A stretch of DNA of 64,000 nt from a virus. Of the stretch, positions 8,021 to 17,750 are shown piece after piece. Position 1 is the stretch's first letter. Each line of letters starts with the position of its first letter. The position numbers and the translations under genes were made by a program. The notes beneath the pieces were generated by a model that saw nothing but the letters and a program-made list of their open reading frames with translations, did not search any database and was not told where the DNA came from. The stretch covers positions 1 to 64,000 of IMG/VR virus record IMGVR_UViG_3300042305_001773; one strand, written 5' to 3'.

Positions 8021-10402
8021 TTACGCGTTAGCGATAGCGCCAAGATCAATATCCTGCGCGGCTTCTTCGGGATACGGCTCGATGGTCTTCTGCTTCAGGA
8101 AGAGGATAACGTCGCCAAGCATTTCAAACGCGTTGCGCAGCGAGTCTTCCAGTTCCGGCATGTCGGCTTTGCCGTAACGTTCGGCAAACCGGTCACCGTG
8201 CCAGTAGAACATAAACAAAATGCGGCCTAACTTATCGAGGCCCTTGGTGAGTTCGCCCATGTAACGATCGACAAGCGAGTCGTCACGTACAGCGCGCAAC
8301 ATAGCTCCTACCATCGCCGTGTCGAACACCTCGCGCTGGCCGCTCTGGGCGGCGTCGATTACGGAGCGCACGTCCTTTTGATCGAGCAGCGTGTTCGGGT
8401 TGTAAACGCTGCGGTCGGTCTGGCTAGCGCTCATACCCGGCACCTGCATCGCGGTATCAATACCGAGTTGCGTGGGGACGTTGGTGCCCATAATGCTTTC
8501 GCCGCCCATCACCGGGCCCGGATCTGTCGGCGCAGATGGCGCGCCGTTGATCATCATCGGGCCGCCGTACGGGTCGGCGTACTTAACTCGGCACTCAAAC
8601 TTGCGCTTGGCGGCCGCCTGTTTCAGGATCTCGCGCGCAGCATCTTCGCGCAACCCGTGGTGTTCCACTAGCGTAACGAGCGCTTTGATCGGGCTCAGGT
8701 TGGCTTCTTTGTTAATCGTTACCGACGAGCCGTTGTGATAAACCGTCAGCGCGGCGGTCTTCTGCATAAGAGCCAGCTGCGCGTCAACGAGGTTACCGGG
8801 CATCAGGGCCGGCGGATCGCTCTCGCCACAGCCGCAGGCGCCTTGATCTTCGGCGTTTTCGGCGTCGTCCTCACCTTTGGTGACCTTGAGCAGCTTGAAA
8901 CCCTCTGGTACATAGATGTCGCCCATGCTCGCGCGGAGGCTGGCACCCTTTTTGCCGTTGAGGTGAATCCGCACGCCGTCACGCCACTTGTCGTAGTTCA
9001 GCGGATCGGTGTAGCAGCAGGCGCCGATAGAGCCCTTCGGCGGATACTTTGAGTGATCTTCGAGATGCGCTTCGTAAACAGTGCTGCCGTTGCTGTCGCC
9101 GTACTCTTTGATCACGCGGAACGGCGCAGTAGTATCGCCGCGCTTGCTGAGCGCAATGTAACGAGCATCCTTGCTGGGGACGCTGTTGGCTTCCGGCAGG
9201 CTGTCAAACCACTTGTCGAACTCTTCGCCTTCGATACGGGCGAGAGCAAAAACTTGGTCAGCACGAGTGTTTAACCAGTTACGCGCGCCATCAACACGCA
9301 CAACAGTGATGAAGTTTTCACGCTTAGCGGCGCCTTGCGGATGCACGGCAACGTAACAACGCTCGATGTTGCCCGGTTTGACCAGAATCTCGTACAGGCC
9401 GCTTTCGGTGGGGTTAAACAGCTTCTTCTCGACCTGAATGTGATACGGAACGGATACGTTGTCGCGGTCACGCTGGTCTTGGATGAGCACACCGTCGCGC
9501 AGCAGCTTTTCCTGATCTTCTTCGCTGTGGCCGACCGGAGCTTTGGTCTGAATCGTGACGTCGTACGTGATAACCGTTAGGCCCTTAACAGACGCCGGCT
9601 CCTTGGGCGCTTCGGACAGCACGCTGGCAATCTTGGTGCTGGCGGCAACTTCGCGGGCGGCGGCGTCAGCAATAGCTTGCTTCACGATATCTAAACCGTG
9701 AAATTCTTCGATTGCGGCGGCCATCTGCGGCGCGTGCTTGCAGGAGTTAATAAGCGCGCCGATCATTTCTCGCCCGGCCTGCTTCAGAAACGTCTTCAGG
9801 TTTAGCGCGTCGCCCATTTCTTTGAATGCCTGCGCTGTGTTTAACGTGGCACTCTTGGCGAGAGCAGGCATCGCAGCCGTCATCATCTCTTTGAGCGTTG
9901 GCTGGGCAGAGCCGAACTTAGCCGGGCTGCGCGAAAGCTGCGTGAAATCCGGCTGGCGCTGGCCGAGACCCGCTAGATTGCGTTGTACGCCGCTACCCAG
10001 AATGTTGGGTTTGCGGTTGATCAGATAGTTAATCCAGTTTTCCTTGAGCGGCACGAACATGTCCTGATTTTTGATATACAGGAGTTCGTGACCCTTGAGG
10101 TCGCCGTTCAGGAAGAATACCGGCGCATACAGCCAGTTCGAGCCCACCTTGAACGCAAACACGCCGACCGCCTTGGTGTTTTCTCGGTTGCGGTCGAGGA
10201 GCTGAAAGCCAATTTCGTGGTCAAGCAGCTTAGGCGCCGAATCGCGCAGATAGGCGTGCGCCAGATTGCTAAACGACTGCTCGAAAGAGGTGTCGTCGCC
10301 TTTGCCGCCTAAATCGGCGTATTTGGTCTGGGTGCGGTCATACGACTGCATCACCTTCAGCCAATGCTTAACAGACGACTCTTTCGCTTTTTTGTTATAC
10401 AC
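8021..10402 (-). CDS. large virion-region protein, 793 aa, unknown
   Basis: I place the start at the GTG at 10402, since GGAGG lies six bases upstream, in preference to in-frame starts further upstream. The N-terminal third (FAFKVGSNWLYAPVFFLNGDLKGHELLYI) looks like a compact alpha/beta domain. The middle has a Cys-rich patch (GACGCGES) and a hydroxyl-rich beta region, and the C-terminal 150 residues are helical (LDKLGRILFMFYWHGDRFAERYG). Immediately after the RNA polymerase gene and before head genes, it may be a portal or other large head component, but I see no portal-specific motif. Confidence 0.6.
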   Translation of the reverse strand: MYNKKAKESSVKHWLKVMQSYDRTQTKYADLGGKGDDTSFEQSFSNLAHAYLRDSAPKLLDHEIGFQLLDRNRENTKAVGVFAFKVGSNWLYAPVFFLNGDLKGHELLYIKNQDMFVPLKENWINYLINRKPNILGSGVQRNLAGLGQRQPDFTQLSRSPAKFGSAQPTLKEMMTAAMPALAKSATLNTAQAFKEMGDALNLKTFLKQAGREMIGALINSCKHAPQMAAAIEEFHGLDIVKQAIADAAAREVAASTKIASVLSEAPKEPASVKGLTVITYDVTIQTKAPVGHSEEDQEKLLRDGVLIQDQRDRDNVSVPYHIQVEKKLFNPTESGLYEILVKPGNIERCYVAVHPQGAAKRENFITVVRVDGARNWLNTRADQVFALARIEGEEFDKWFDSLPEANSVPSKDARYIALSKRGDTTAPFRVIKEYGDSNGSTVYEAHLEDHSKYPPKGSIGACCYTDPLNYDKWRDGVRIHLNGKKGASLRASMGDIYVPEGFKLLKVTKGEDDAENAEDQGACGCGESDPPALMPGNLVDAQLALMQKTAALTVYHNGSSVTINKEANLSPIKALVTLVEHHGLREDAAREILKQAAAKRKFECRVKYADPYGGPMMINGAPSAPTDPGPVMGGESIMGTNVPTQLGIDTAMQVPGMSASQTDRSVYNPNTLLDQKDVRSVIDAAQSGQREVFDTAMVGAMLRAVRDDSLVDRYMGELTKGLDKLGRILFMFYWHGDRFAERYGKADMPELEDSLRNAFEMLGDVILFLKQKTIEPYPEEAAQDIDLGAIANA

Positions 10403-10483
10403 GGCCAGCCTCCATGCTGCGCTCAAAATTAGACACAGCATTAATTTACTGCGTCGAAGTCCCTATATCCTACAAAAACAGGC

Positions 10484-12364
10484 TCACGGCTTCCACCCGC
10501 TTGTTGCGCCTGTTACACCGAATTGCTCGCCTTGGGCTAAAGCAGGCACATAACTGCTGCCCGCGGTATCGCTGCTTAAACCGCGCTGTACGCTGTTCAT
10601 AAGCCCCTTTTCTTGATACGAACCCAGCATGCGGGTCATCCAATCCGGGTCGTTTGAGATGTTTGCCATGCCGCGCACCATTTCGGGCTGGAACGGCGGC
10701 GGTTCTTTGTGGGCCTGAATTGTTTTTACGCCGTATTTGTTTAAGTTTGTCAGCACGTTTTTACCGATCTTTGTGCCAATTGAATAGTGCAGTACCGGCT
10801 TTTCGAGGTAATGCCCTGTTAAAGTGCTGGGCGCGGCCGATACACTTCCTTCGCGCGGCGTCCAATTACGCTCAATAGTCGAATACGGCACCACGTCATC
10901 TGGTACGTAATCACCGTACTCGTCGGTAAGGCGTACGTGATTTACAAGACCGCGCGCTAACAGCTCGATGTTGCGGCGATGGGCCGTAATACCGCTGTTA
11001 CCCATGACTTGCCGCATGGCCTGCACGAAGTAACGACGGCCTTCGCCTACGCCCTTGTGCCTGACAATTTCTGCCGGATTTGGCATACCCTCTGATATAA
11101 CGTCACCAGCTTCAAGCTCATCGCCCTTTTTGACCGAAAGATTTCTCTCTGTCGGAACATAGTGGTCCTGACCGTTAATCTGCACATAGTGGCCGCCCTG
11201 CGGAGCCGGACGAACTTCCTGTACCCGGCCGTCGAGCTGCGCGTGCACGGCGCCGTCTGGATATTTTTTCGGGACCTGTACAAGCGCGTTGAGCGCTTTA
11301 AAACCAGAAATCGCTCCTGCGCCGCCGACACCGCCAGAATGCTTCGAGCTGATCTGGCTTTGCGTGACTGGTTCCGACAGCGCTTGTGCTGCCGCGATAC
11401 CCACATAATCTCCAATAGGCGGTAAACGCCCTTTTTCCCTGTAACCGACGTCTTTCGCATAAACTCCACCGTCTCCCGGACCGCCGACAATCGGGCTGCG
11501 GACTAAGATATCTTTGGCGCCGCTTTCTTTCAGATCCCGCAGAATCTTTGGCGTCAGCATCGTATTGCGCTTGTACGGCCCGACGGCTCGCGCAAGAAAC
11601 GCGCCTTCGTTATCGGGATCGTCTACGTCGGTCGGGTAGCCGCGCTCTTCTGCCGCCATACGCCGTTCTTCGTCCGTGTCGTCATCATCGTCAGCTGTCA
11701 CAAGCAGGCGGTGCGTCATCTGCGCCAGTTGTTTACCGTAGAAACCGGCGTCAGCTGTAGCCGTCTTGAGGTCGATAACGCCTTTGCGTGTACCGAACGC
11801 GCCGGCGAAATACTCCACCGGGCGCAAACCTTGACTGTAGCCGCGCAGCACCGGAATTGGAATCGGGTCGCCGCGGTGGTCGAGATACTGCATGTCGGCG
11901 CCGAGGATTGAATTCAGCTGAAACTTATTACCGACACCCGACCCGGCAATCTGATGCGCTAAAGGGTTATCTTGGCCCTCAGCTTCCTTGTATACCTTGT
12001 CGAGCAGTTCTTGTTGCGCCGTCTGCGCCAATTCAAGCAGTTTGATATTGCGCTGTTTTTCGTCAAGCCGTTTGTCAGCAAAGATGTCGCGCATCTGACT
12101 CTGTACGCGCAGCTGAACATGCCGCGCGGCCAAAGTCGGCCGAATATCTTTTAACCCAAAAGACAGGCCGTTCGTTGTATATCCGGCGTCACGACCGATA
12201 TCGTGAAGTCGTTTCATAACTTCGCGATATTTTTCTGGGTGATTCTTCGCCAGATCGGTGGCGACGTTTGACATAGTTTTTTTGGTCAATACGCGATCGT
12301 AATCGCGCATCTCTGGCGGCAACGCTTCGTTAATCAGAAGTTGTCCGAGCGTTGTCTTCAGCAT
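10484..12364 (-). CDS. RNA polymerase beta-prime subunit, C-terminal part (bridge helix and trigger loop)
   Basis: 626 aa. It aligns by eye with bacterial beta-prime downstream of the catalytic loop. The start TTLGQLLINEALP matches TTVGRxLxxxLP. GSGVGNKFQL with the following residues 141-180 matches the F-loop. GAFGTRKGVIDLKTATADAG (189-208) matches the bridge helix, and GIAAAQALSEPVTQSQISSK (322-341) followed by His342 and SGG matches the trigger-loop block, retaining the His that contacts NTP. After a beta-rich insertion, the motif HRRNIELLARGLVNHV matches the C-terminal conserved region. It needs the 13344-17747 product to complete the enzyme. The split lies at about E. coli beta-prime residue 620, an estimate. 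No zinc-binding cysteines are visible. Confidence 0.9.
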   Translation of the reverse strand: MLKTTLGQLLINEALPPEMRDYDRVLTKKTMSNVATDLAKNHPEKYREVMKRLHDIGRDAGYTTNGLSFGLKDIRPTLAARHVQLRVQSQMRDIFADKRLDEKQRNIKLLELAQTAQQELLDKVYKEAEGQDNPLAHQIAGSGVGNKFQLNSILGADMQYLDHRGDPIPIPVLRGYSQGLRPVEYFAGAFGTRKGVIDLKTATADAGFYGKQLAQMTHRLLVTADDDDDTDEERRMAAEERGYPTDVDDPDNEGAFLARAVGPYKRNTMLTPKILRDLKESGAKDILVRSPIVGGPGDGGVYAKDVGYREKGRLPPIGDYVGIAAAQALSEPVTQSQISSKHSGGVGGAGAISGFKALNALVQVPKKYPDGAVHAQLDGRVQEVRPAPQGGHYVQINGQDHYVPTERNLSVKKGDELEAGDVISEGMPNPAEIVRHKGVGEGRRYFVQAMRQVMGNSGITAHRRNIELLARGLVNHVRLTDEYGDYVPDDVVPYSTIERNWTPREGSVSAAPSTLTGHYLEKPVLHYSIGTKIGKNVLTNLNKYGVKTIQAHKEPPPFQPEMVRGMANISNDPDWMTRMLGSYQEKGLMNSVQRGLSSDTAGSSYVPALAQGEQFGVTGATSGWKP

Positions 12365-12365
12365 G

Positions 12366-12605
12366 TCACGGCGTCCACATTATTTTTTGCATCGACTTCG
12401 GTTGAAACTCTGACACAACAACCGTTTTGTCGACACCCAGTGCGCGCAGCAGCGAGTGAAATTCTTTTTCGCCGACTGTTGAATAAACAATGGCTTCGTC
12501 AACCTGAATAGCGACAAACAGCGGATTGCCGAGATCGTCTTCGACAATCACGCTGTGTGCTTTTTTTTCAGTCGGCTGCAGACTGTGTTGCGTTTTAACC
12601 AGCAT
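12366..12605 (-). CDS. small protein encoded between the two halves of beta-prime
   Basis: 79 aa, ending one base before the ATG of the beta-prime C-terminal gene and overlapping the end of the 242-aa gene by 11 bases. It looks like a small alpha/beta protein (HSVIVEDDLGNPLFVAIQVDEAIVYSTVG) with no Cys. No homology recognised. Its tight coupling to the polymerase gene makes an accessory or assembly factor conceivable, but nothing in the sequence shows it. Confidence 0.6.
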   Translation of the reverse strand: MLVKTQHSLQPTEKKAHSVIVEDDLGNPLFVAIQVDEAIVYSTVGEKEFHSLLRALGVDKTVVVSEFQPKSMQKIMWTP

Positions 12606-13323
12606 TGTCCGCTATGCTCCGAATCATGGCGGCGATAGCGTTTGCTTTGATCTGCATTTGCGTCGGCGCATTCGGATTGGAGTAGCCGGGGCCAAAGGGG
12701 CGCCCTATCGAAGAAGCCGACTTTTCGGGGCGGTCCCACCACGCGGCTTTCGACGGGTCGCCTTCCGGCGGCGCGGCATTCGGCGGCATCGGTCCGCCCG
12801 GAGGCATCGGGCCGCCGGGTGGTTGCATGCCACCTTGCGCGTTCGGGTCCTGCGGCGGCGGGGCCATCGGGCCGCCCGGAAGAGCTGTTTCGGCCGGTGG
12901 GGCGCCCGTCGTACCCGGCGGTAGCACCAACGACTCTGGCGGTACCTGAACGCCCATCGCGTTCATGATGGCCGTAAGCTGCTGCTGCATGTTGTACAGC
13001 CGATAATCGAGCATTTGCATCATCTGCTCCGGCTTGAGCTTTTGCTGCGCGCCGGCAGGAGCTGCGCCCGGAGCGGCGGGTGCGGCGGGCGCTGCGGGAG
13101 GTGCAGCGGGAGGCGCCATTCCCATAGCCGCAGGATCCGCTGGCGGTGCGGCTGCTGCAGCAACAGCAGACGGATCGGCCGGCGGCACAGCCCCCATGGC
13201 GGCTGGGTCAACCGGCGGAGCACCACCAGCAGCAGCGGGATCCACCGCCGCTCCGGGCACTAATGCGGATTTCTCAAAACGCGCCTTCGCCAGCGCAATA
13301 AGCTCGGGGTTTACCGTAAACAT
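12595..13323 (-). CDS. Pro/Ala/Gly-rich low-complexity protein
   Basis: 242 aa with a TGGAGGTTGT ribosome site. Starts with a short helix (MFTVNPELIALAKARFEKSA), then about 70 residues of PAAAGGAPPVDPAA-type repeats, a helical methionine-rich segment (QMMQMLDYRLYNMQQQLTAI), a second Pro/Gly-rich stretch and a basic helical tail. The middle helix could mediate oligomerisation, with flexible linkers either side. It sits between the two RNA polymerase genes. Function unknown. Confidence 0.6.
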   Translation of the reverse strand: MFTVNPELIALAKARFEKSALVPGAAVDPAAAGGAPPVDPAAMGAVPPADPSAVAAAAAPPADPAAMGMAPPAAPPAAPAAPAAPGAAPAGAQQKLKPEQMMQMLDYRLYNMQQQLTAIMNAMGVQVPPESLVLPPGTTGAPPAETALPGGPMAPPPQDPNAQGGMQPPGGPMPPGGPMPPNAAPPEGDPSKAAWWDRPEKSASSIGRPFGPGYSNPNAPTQMQIKANAIAAMIRSIADNAG

Positions 13324-13343
13324 ACAACCTCCATGTTTAACAC

Positions 13344-16300
13344 TTACGTATTATCTTCCACAATATGCACCGGGGTGTCCACCTCTATTTCGCCGCGTCG
13401 GTATGCCTGTACGGCATCCTGCTTGCTACGAAACACGCGGGGTTTGGCTTTTTTACTGATCCGACTGGACGCCAAGTATAACCCAGTCTGGTAGTCTTTG
13501 TTCGGAACGTAGTGCGCGCGAAAGGTAGACGCAGCAAACAAATTTTTGCTCGGCAGCATCTTTTCAACGGCTTCTTTCGCGGCGTCTTCTGTACTTGGGA
13601 CGTGATACTGCATCGCGTCTCCGTCGAAGTCGGCGCCAAACCCCTTGGTGATCACGGGGTTTACTTCCATAACTTTGTTCTTCGTCAGCTTAGGGTAAAA
13701 CGCCATCATGCCGTAACGGTGTAAAACAGGCGCGCGATTAATAACAATCGGTCGCGACGACATCTGACGGTCAAGCTCGGCGAACGCTTCTTTATTCTTA
13801 TCTTCAACCGCCTGCATCGCCTGCATGCGCGGGAGGCCCCGACGGACGAGGCCGCGGACGACAAACGGTTTGTAAATGTCCCACGCTTTCTCTTCCGGTA
13901 GCGCAACCTCGTCCATATCCAGATCGGGGTTTGGTGTGATGACAGCGCGGCCGACGAGATCTACCGTCGAGCTAAGCAGTTTGCGCTGAACGGTGCCGTA
14001 CTTTGGCGAGTTACCGAACACGTGCCGCAGGAAACCTTTGACATTACGCTCGACGTTCTTGGGCTGCTGCGGCTCGCCTAACCCGGTAACAGCCTTCATT
14101 GAGTCGTACACACTTAGCCGCTCGTCGCCGTAATCAGTTAGCGCGCCAGATGCTTCTTTCAGCGTGTCGTTGGCGTCGAGCAGTTCTTTGTACAAATAGT
14201 TAGCATCAGCTACGAGCGGGAGCTTTTTACTTCCCATTGTGCTCACGGGACGGAAGAGCGGCGGCAAGACTGGTACTTTACTGATCATCCAGTCTTTAGG
14301 GTGCACGCCGGTTGTTTCAGCACTCTTCAAAAAACCCAGCCGGCGCACGGCAGCGTCGCGTAGCGTCTTGCGCCCGGACTTGATATCTAAACGAGCCTGC
14401 TCAATTGCCTTCGGTAAGTTAATTCTTTCGAGCGCGGCTTTGATCGCTGTCGGGCCGGTTTTATCGCCCAGCTGCTCTCGGCCGGCCAGCACACCGCGGA
14501 ACTGCTTCTCGGTCAGGCCAAGCACACGGCGAATCGGGTCTTCCATGACGGGGTTAGGCAGCGGCTCGTGCAACGTGATCTTGCTCCACCGATTACCGCC
14601 GTGACCGCCTGTTAATGTCTCGTCAAACAGCCCGCCTGCAATAGGCTTGAGCCGCCCTTTCCAGTCCACGGTCTCGGAACTCTTTAGCTCGCGCGCGCCT
14701 GCCAGCTCGTCGACGTCTTTGTCGGTCATCGCCATCAAGTTTGAGCGCGTACCCTTGCGCACAACGTTGATACCCGACGCCTTGAGTTGGGTGACAAACT
14801 TCTCGTAAACGTGCGGTACTTTAGGCAGCGGCGGCGTATATCCGGCCATGAACTGCGACCAGTATTCGGGGTTAGCTTGGCCGCGCACCATCTTGGCATC
14901 GCGAATAACCTTGCCGGCACCGTGTGACAGTAACGCGCCCAGATCCAACATGCCGATGCGCTTGGCGCCTTCGCTGCCACCTTTTGCTGGTGTACCTTCG
15001 GCGGTATACGCGCCCATCGACCGGCCTTGCGCCTTTGACTCGCTGGTGTGGTGCAACTTCATGAAGAACCGGTTGCCAGTGAGGACGCCGCCGATTTTAC
15101 GTCCAGTTTCTGGATCGATAACGTCTTCGGTATCTGACAGGCCGTGCGCTGCTAATTCTTTCTGCGCAAACTCAATCAGGTCGCGTTTGTTATCAAAGTC
15201 CTTGAGCTTGTACGGTTTGCCAGTCTTTGCCGCAACTTTACCCAGCGCAGCCTCGATAACTTGCGTCGGGTTAATGCGGCTGATCAGACCCAGCGGCGAG
15301 ACAAGAACTTCAAACGGGTTACCATCGCGATCCTTGGGCATCTGGTCGTCAGGTACGATCTCGGCAACGACGCCCTTATCACCGAAGCGCCCCGTGAGCT
15401 TATCGCCGACGTCCATGGGTGCTTGGTTCTTCACTACAACGCTCACACCCTTCTTGGTGTGCATAACGTCGGTCACGATACCGGGGGCATGATGCTCCCA
15501 CGTGATTGTCTCGTTGGTGAAGTTACCGGCACGCCCACGATGCACTTTGCCGTACACCGTGTCTTTCTTCTTTGCCACAAGCACAAGTGGATCACCAAAC
15601 TTAACCTCAGTGCCCTTTTTGATGGCGCCGTCGTCGTCAAAGTTGTCGAGATACTTTTTGTCGTACTCAGTCGGGAACAAACTCACGAACGCCTTCTTGC
15701 CAACGTGAGTGTTGTCGTCCCACTCGGCTTCGTGCTGATACATGTGCTCAGACGTCAGCCGCTTGGATGCAGATTCAGAAATAACTACCGCGTCTTCGTA
15801 GTTCTTGCCGCGAAACGGCAGATACGCCGTACGTAGATTAAGCCCTAGCGCGGCGCTGCCGTTTTGGTCAGTAAAGTTTGACCGCGCCAGCAGCTGTCCG
15901 GGTTCGACTGTGTCACCCGGTTTCACAAGCGGCGTCTGGTGTAAAAACGTTTTACGGTTGTACGGCATTTCGTTGTACAGATCGATCGTCTTCTTGTTAC
16001 CATCTTTGTCGCGCAGCACGATACCGTCAGGTGTCACGTCCACTACTTGTGCCCGCTCAGTAGCCCGTGTGGCGCCCAGCTTCTCGCCCATCTCGTCTTC
16101 GTGCGACACGCTTTCGTCGTCAGCCTTGGCAGACTGCAACAGCGGCGCCTCGGCGTTTACGAGCGGAAGCGCCTGCGTAAACATTCGGCTACCCATGATC
16201 ACGCGATGACCTTTGATCATGGATTTAATCGGCACCATGTTTGTGAGCGCCGAAAACGTCGTGTCCATGTTGGGCAGACTGAACTGCGCTTCTTTTTTCG

Positions 16301-17747
16301 GCACGTATTTCAGCTTGCCGTTTACGAGCGCGGCTACAACAGGCAGGTTGTTATCTTCTTCGCCCGGAAATACTAGCGGTGTGTCGGCCAGCTCTTGTGG
16401 TGTCTTGTACACCTTCTCGCCGGTTTTCATATCTATAACCGGCGTATACACCTTGCCGTCGGAGCCCTTCATGGCGCCGCGAGCAAACCGCATGTCGACA
16501 CCCACTTTTCCAGACTCGGGCGTGCGAAGGTAGTCGATAAACCCAAGGTGGCTGGGCTGCACAGAACGCGACTCAGCGGGCACGGCGTCGAGCGAACCGA
16601 TGCCGCCCTCACCCATGCGCGTTACACGGGTCTGGTGGTCAAAGATCTCAGCCGGGTTGATTTCTTCAAGACTCGACCCCAAACCGCTGCCAATAAGCGC
16701 AGCTGAGATTGCCTTGTCGAATACACCCGACGGAATGTGATCAATTGACTTCTTCGCCGTGGCTTTCCAGAGTAGCTTGTTAAGAGACTGCCGGTCTTTG
16801 GTAAACCGCTCGGCAATGAGGTCTTCCGGGCCGACGACGGACTGATACACCATGTTGTCTCGGTCGTCGCTCTCGGCCTCGCGGCGATTCACTGCGATTA
16901 ATTTCTTAGTGATCGCCAGAATCGTCTCCGGCGTCATGTTCTTGTATTCAGAACCCAGTGTGCGCCGGGTGACTTCCGGGTCGAGTTCGGTCTTGGCAAA
17001 CTCGGCCGCGATCGCCTGCGCTTTGGCAATGGCGTCTGCGCCCGCGACTGGTTTATTTACAAGCCGGGCGTAAATTTTATCCAGCGTACCCGCATCGCCC
17101 TTCTCCATGTTGACCGCGGTGATCTCGTTGCCCCATGCTTTGCGAATGTCCTGATCCGACACGCCCATAGATTTGAGCAGCGGCATGAGCGGGATCTGCG
17201 CCTGCCCGATGCTGATCTTAAACACGCCAGTCTTGGGGTCGAGGAAGTACCGGTGCGAGCGACCCTTACCCGGAAGCGTGTTTACATGCGCCTCGATTTC
17301 GCCGTTGTCTTTTTCGCGGGTAAACACGCCGGGACGCAACCGCATTTGGTGCGCAAGGGTGTACTCCACACCGCCGTTCACAAACGTGCCAGAGTCGGTG
17401 AGGTACGGCACGTGAGCGATCGTGGCGCGGCGCTGGCCTACAGGCTGGCCGGTTTTGTTATCTGTAAGCGTCCACGTACCTTGCAATCGCCGGGCGAGTG
17501 TCCCTCTAGAAAGGACAGCTTTCTTTTGATCTGCCCTCGTGAAACGTTCAGGTCCTGTGTACCCGACGTCTTGAAGCTGCAGCGTATACAGGTCGTTCTG
17601 CAGCGGCTTGAGACTCTGCGCGCTGTTCAGCGCCTGATTGAAAATGTTATCGCGCATCATGCCAACATCGCCGAATGTGCGCATTGTGGGCGCAACGGGC
17701 GCGGGCATCATCGACGACTTTAGCTCGGGCAGCTCGGGGGCTGGCAT
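13344..17747 (-). CDS. RNA polymerase beta subunit fused to N-terminal part of beta-prime
   Basis: 1467 aa. The beta part shows its main landmarks in order: GLNLRTAYLPFRGKNYEDAV followed by VISESA; VGDKLTGRFGDKGVVAEIVP; SPLGLISRINPTQVIEAALG; and FFMKLHHTSESKAQGRSMG. Beta-prime begins about residue 1030 with a clamp-like segment (GGLFDETLTGG) that lacks the usual zinc-finger cysteines. It continues through RPIVINRAPVLHRYGMMAF to GADFDGDAMQYHVP, where Asp1373, 1375 and 1377 are the metal-binding triad. The usual NADFDGD Asn is Gly here. The chain ends about 90 residues later; the rest of beta-prime is at 10484-12364. It is encoded among virion genes, so a packaged polymerase is possible (inference). 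No alpha- or omega-like gene was recognised. Confidence 0.93.
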   Translation of the reverse strand: MPAPELPELKSSMMPAPVAPTMRTFGDVGMMRDNIFNQALNSAQSLKPLQNDLYTLQLQDVGYTGPERFTRADQKKAVLSRGTLARRLQGTWTLTDNKTGQPVGQRRATIAHVPYLTDSGTFVNGGVEYTLAHQMRLRPGVFTREKDNGEIEAHVNTLPGKGRSHRYFLDPKTGVFKISIGQAQIPLMPLLKSMGVSDQDIRKAWGNEITAVNMEKGDAGTLDKIYARLVNKPVAGADAIAKAQAIAAEFAKTELDPEVTRRTLGSEYKNMTPETILAITKKLIAVNRREAESDDRDNMVYQSVVGPEDLIAERFTKDRQSLNKLLWKATAKKSIDHIPSGVFDKAISAALIGSGLGSSLEEINPAEIFDHQTRVTRMGEGGIGSLDAVPAESRSVQPSHLGFIDYLRTPESGKVGVDMRFARGAMKGSDGKVYTPVIDMKTGEKVYKTPQELADTPLVFPGEEDNNLPVVAALVNGKLKYVPKKEAQFSLPNMDTTFSALTNMVPIKSMIKGHRVIMGSRMFTQALPLVNAEAPLLQSAKADDESVSHEDEMGEKLGATRATERAQVVDVTPDGIVLRDKDGNKKTIDLYNEMPYNRKTFLHQTPLVKPGDTVEPGQLLARSNFTDQNGSAALGLNLRTAYLPFRGKNYEDAVVISESASKRLTSEHMYQHEAEWDDNTHVGKKAFVSLFPTEYDKKYLDNFDDDGAIKKGTEVKFGDPLVLVAKKKDTVYGKVHRGRAGNFTNETITWEHHAPGIVTDVMHTKKGVSVVVKNQAPMDVGDKLTGRFGDKGVVAEIVPDDQMPKDRDGNPFEVLVSPLGLISRINPTQVIEAALGKVAAKTGKPYKLKDFDNKRDLIEFAQKELAAHGLSDTEDVIDPETGRKIGGVLTGNRFFMKLHHTSESKAQGRSMGAYTAEGTPAKGGSEGAKRIGMLDLGALLSHGAGKVIRDAKMVRGQANPEYWSQFMAGYTPPLPKVPHVYEKFVTQLKASGINVVRKGTRSNLMAMTDKDVDELAGARELKSSETVDWKGRLKPIAGGLFDETLTGGHGGNRWSKITLHEPLPNPVMEDPIRRVLGLTEKQFRGVLAGREQLGDKTGPTAIKAALERINLPKAIEQARLDIKSGRKTLRDAAVRRLGFLKSAETTGVHPKDWMISKVPVLPPLFRPVSTMGSKKLPLVADANYLYKELLDANDTLKEASGALTDYGDERLSVYDSMKAVTGLGEPQQPKNVERNVKGFLRHVFGNSPKYGTVQRKLLSSTVDLVGRAVITPNPDLDMDEVALPEEKAWDIYKPFVVRGLVRRGLPRMQAMQAVEDKNKEAFAELDRQMSSRPIVINRAPVLHRYGMMAFYPKLTKNKVMEVNPVITKGFGADFDGDAMQYHVPSTEDAAKEAVEKMLPSKNLFAASTFRAHYVPNKDYQTGLYLASSRISKKAKPRVFRSKQDAVQAYRRGEIEVDTPVHIVEDNT

Positions 17748-17750
17748 GGA

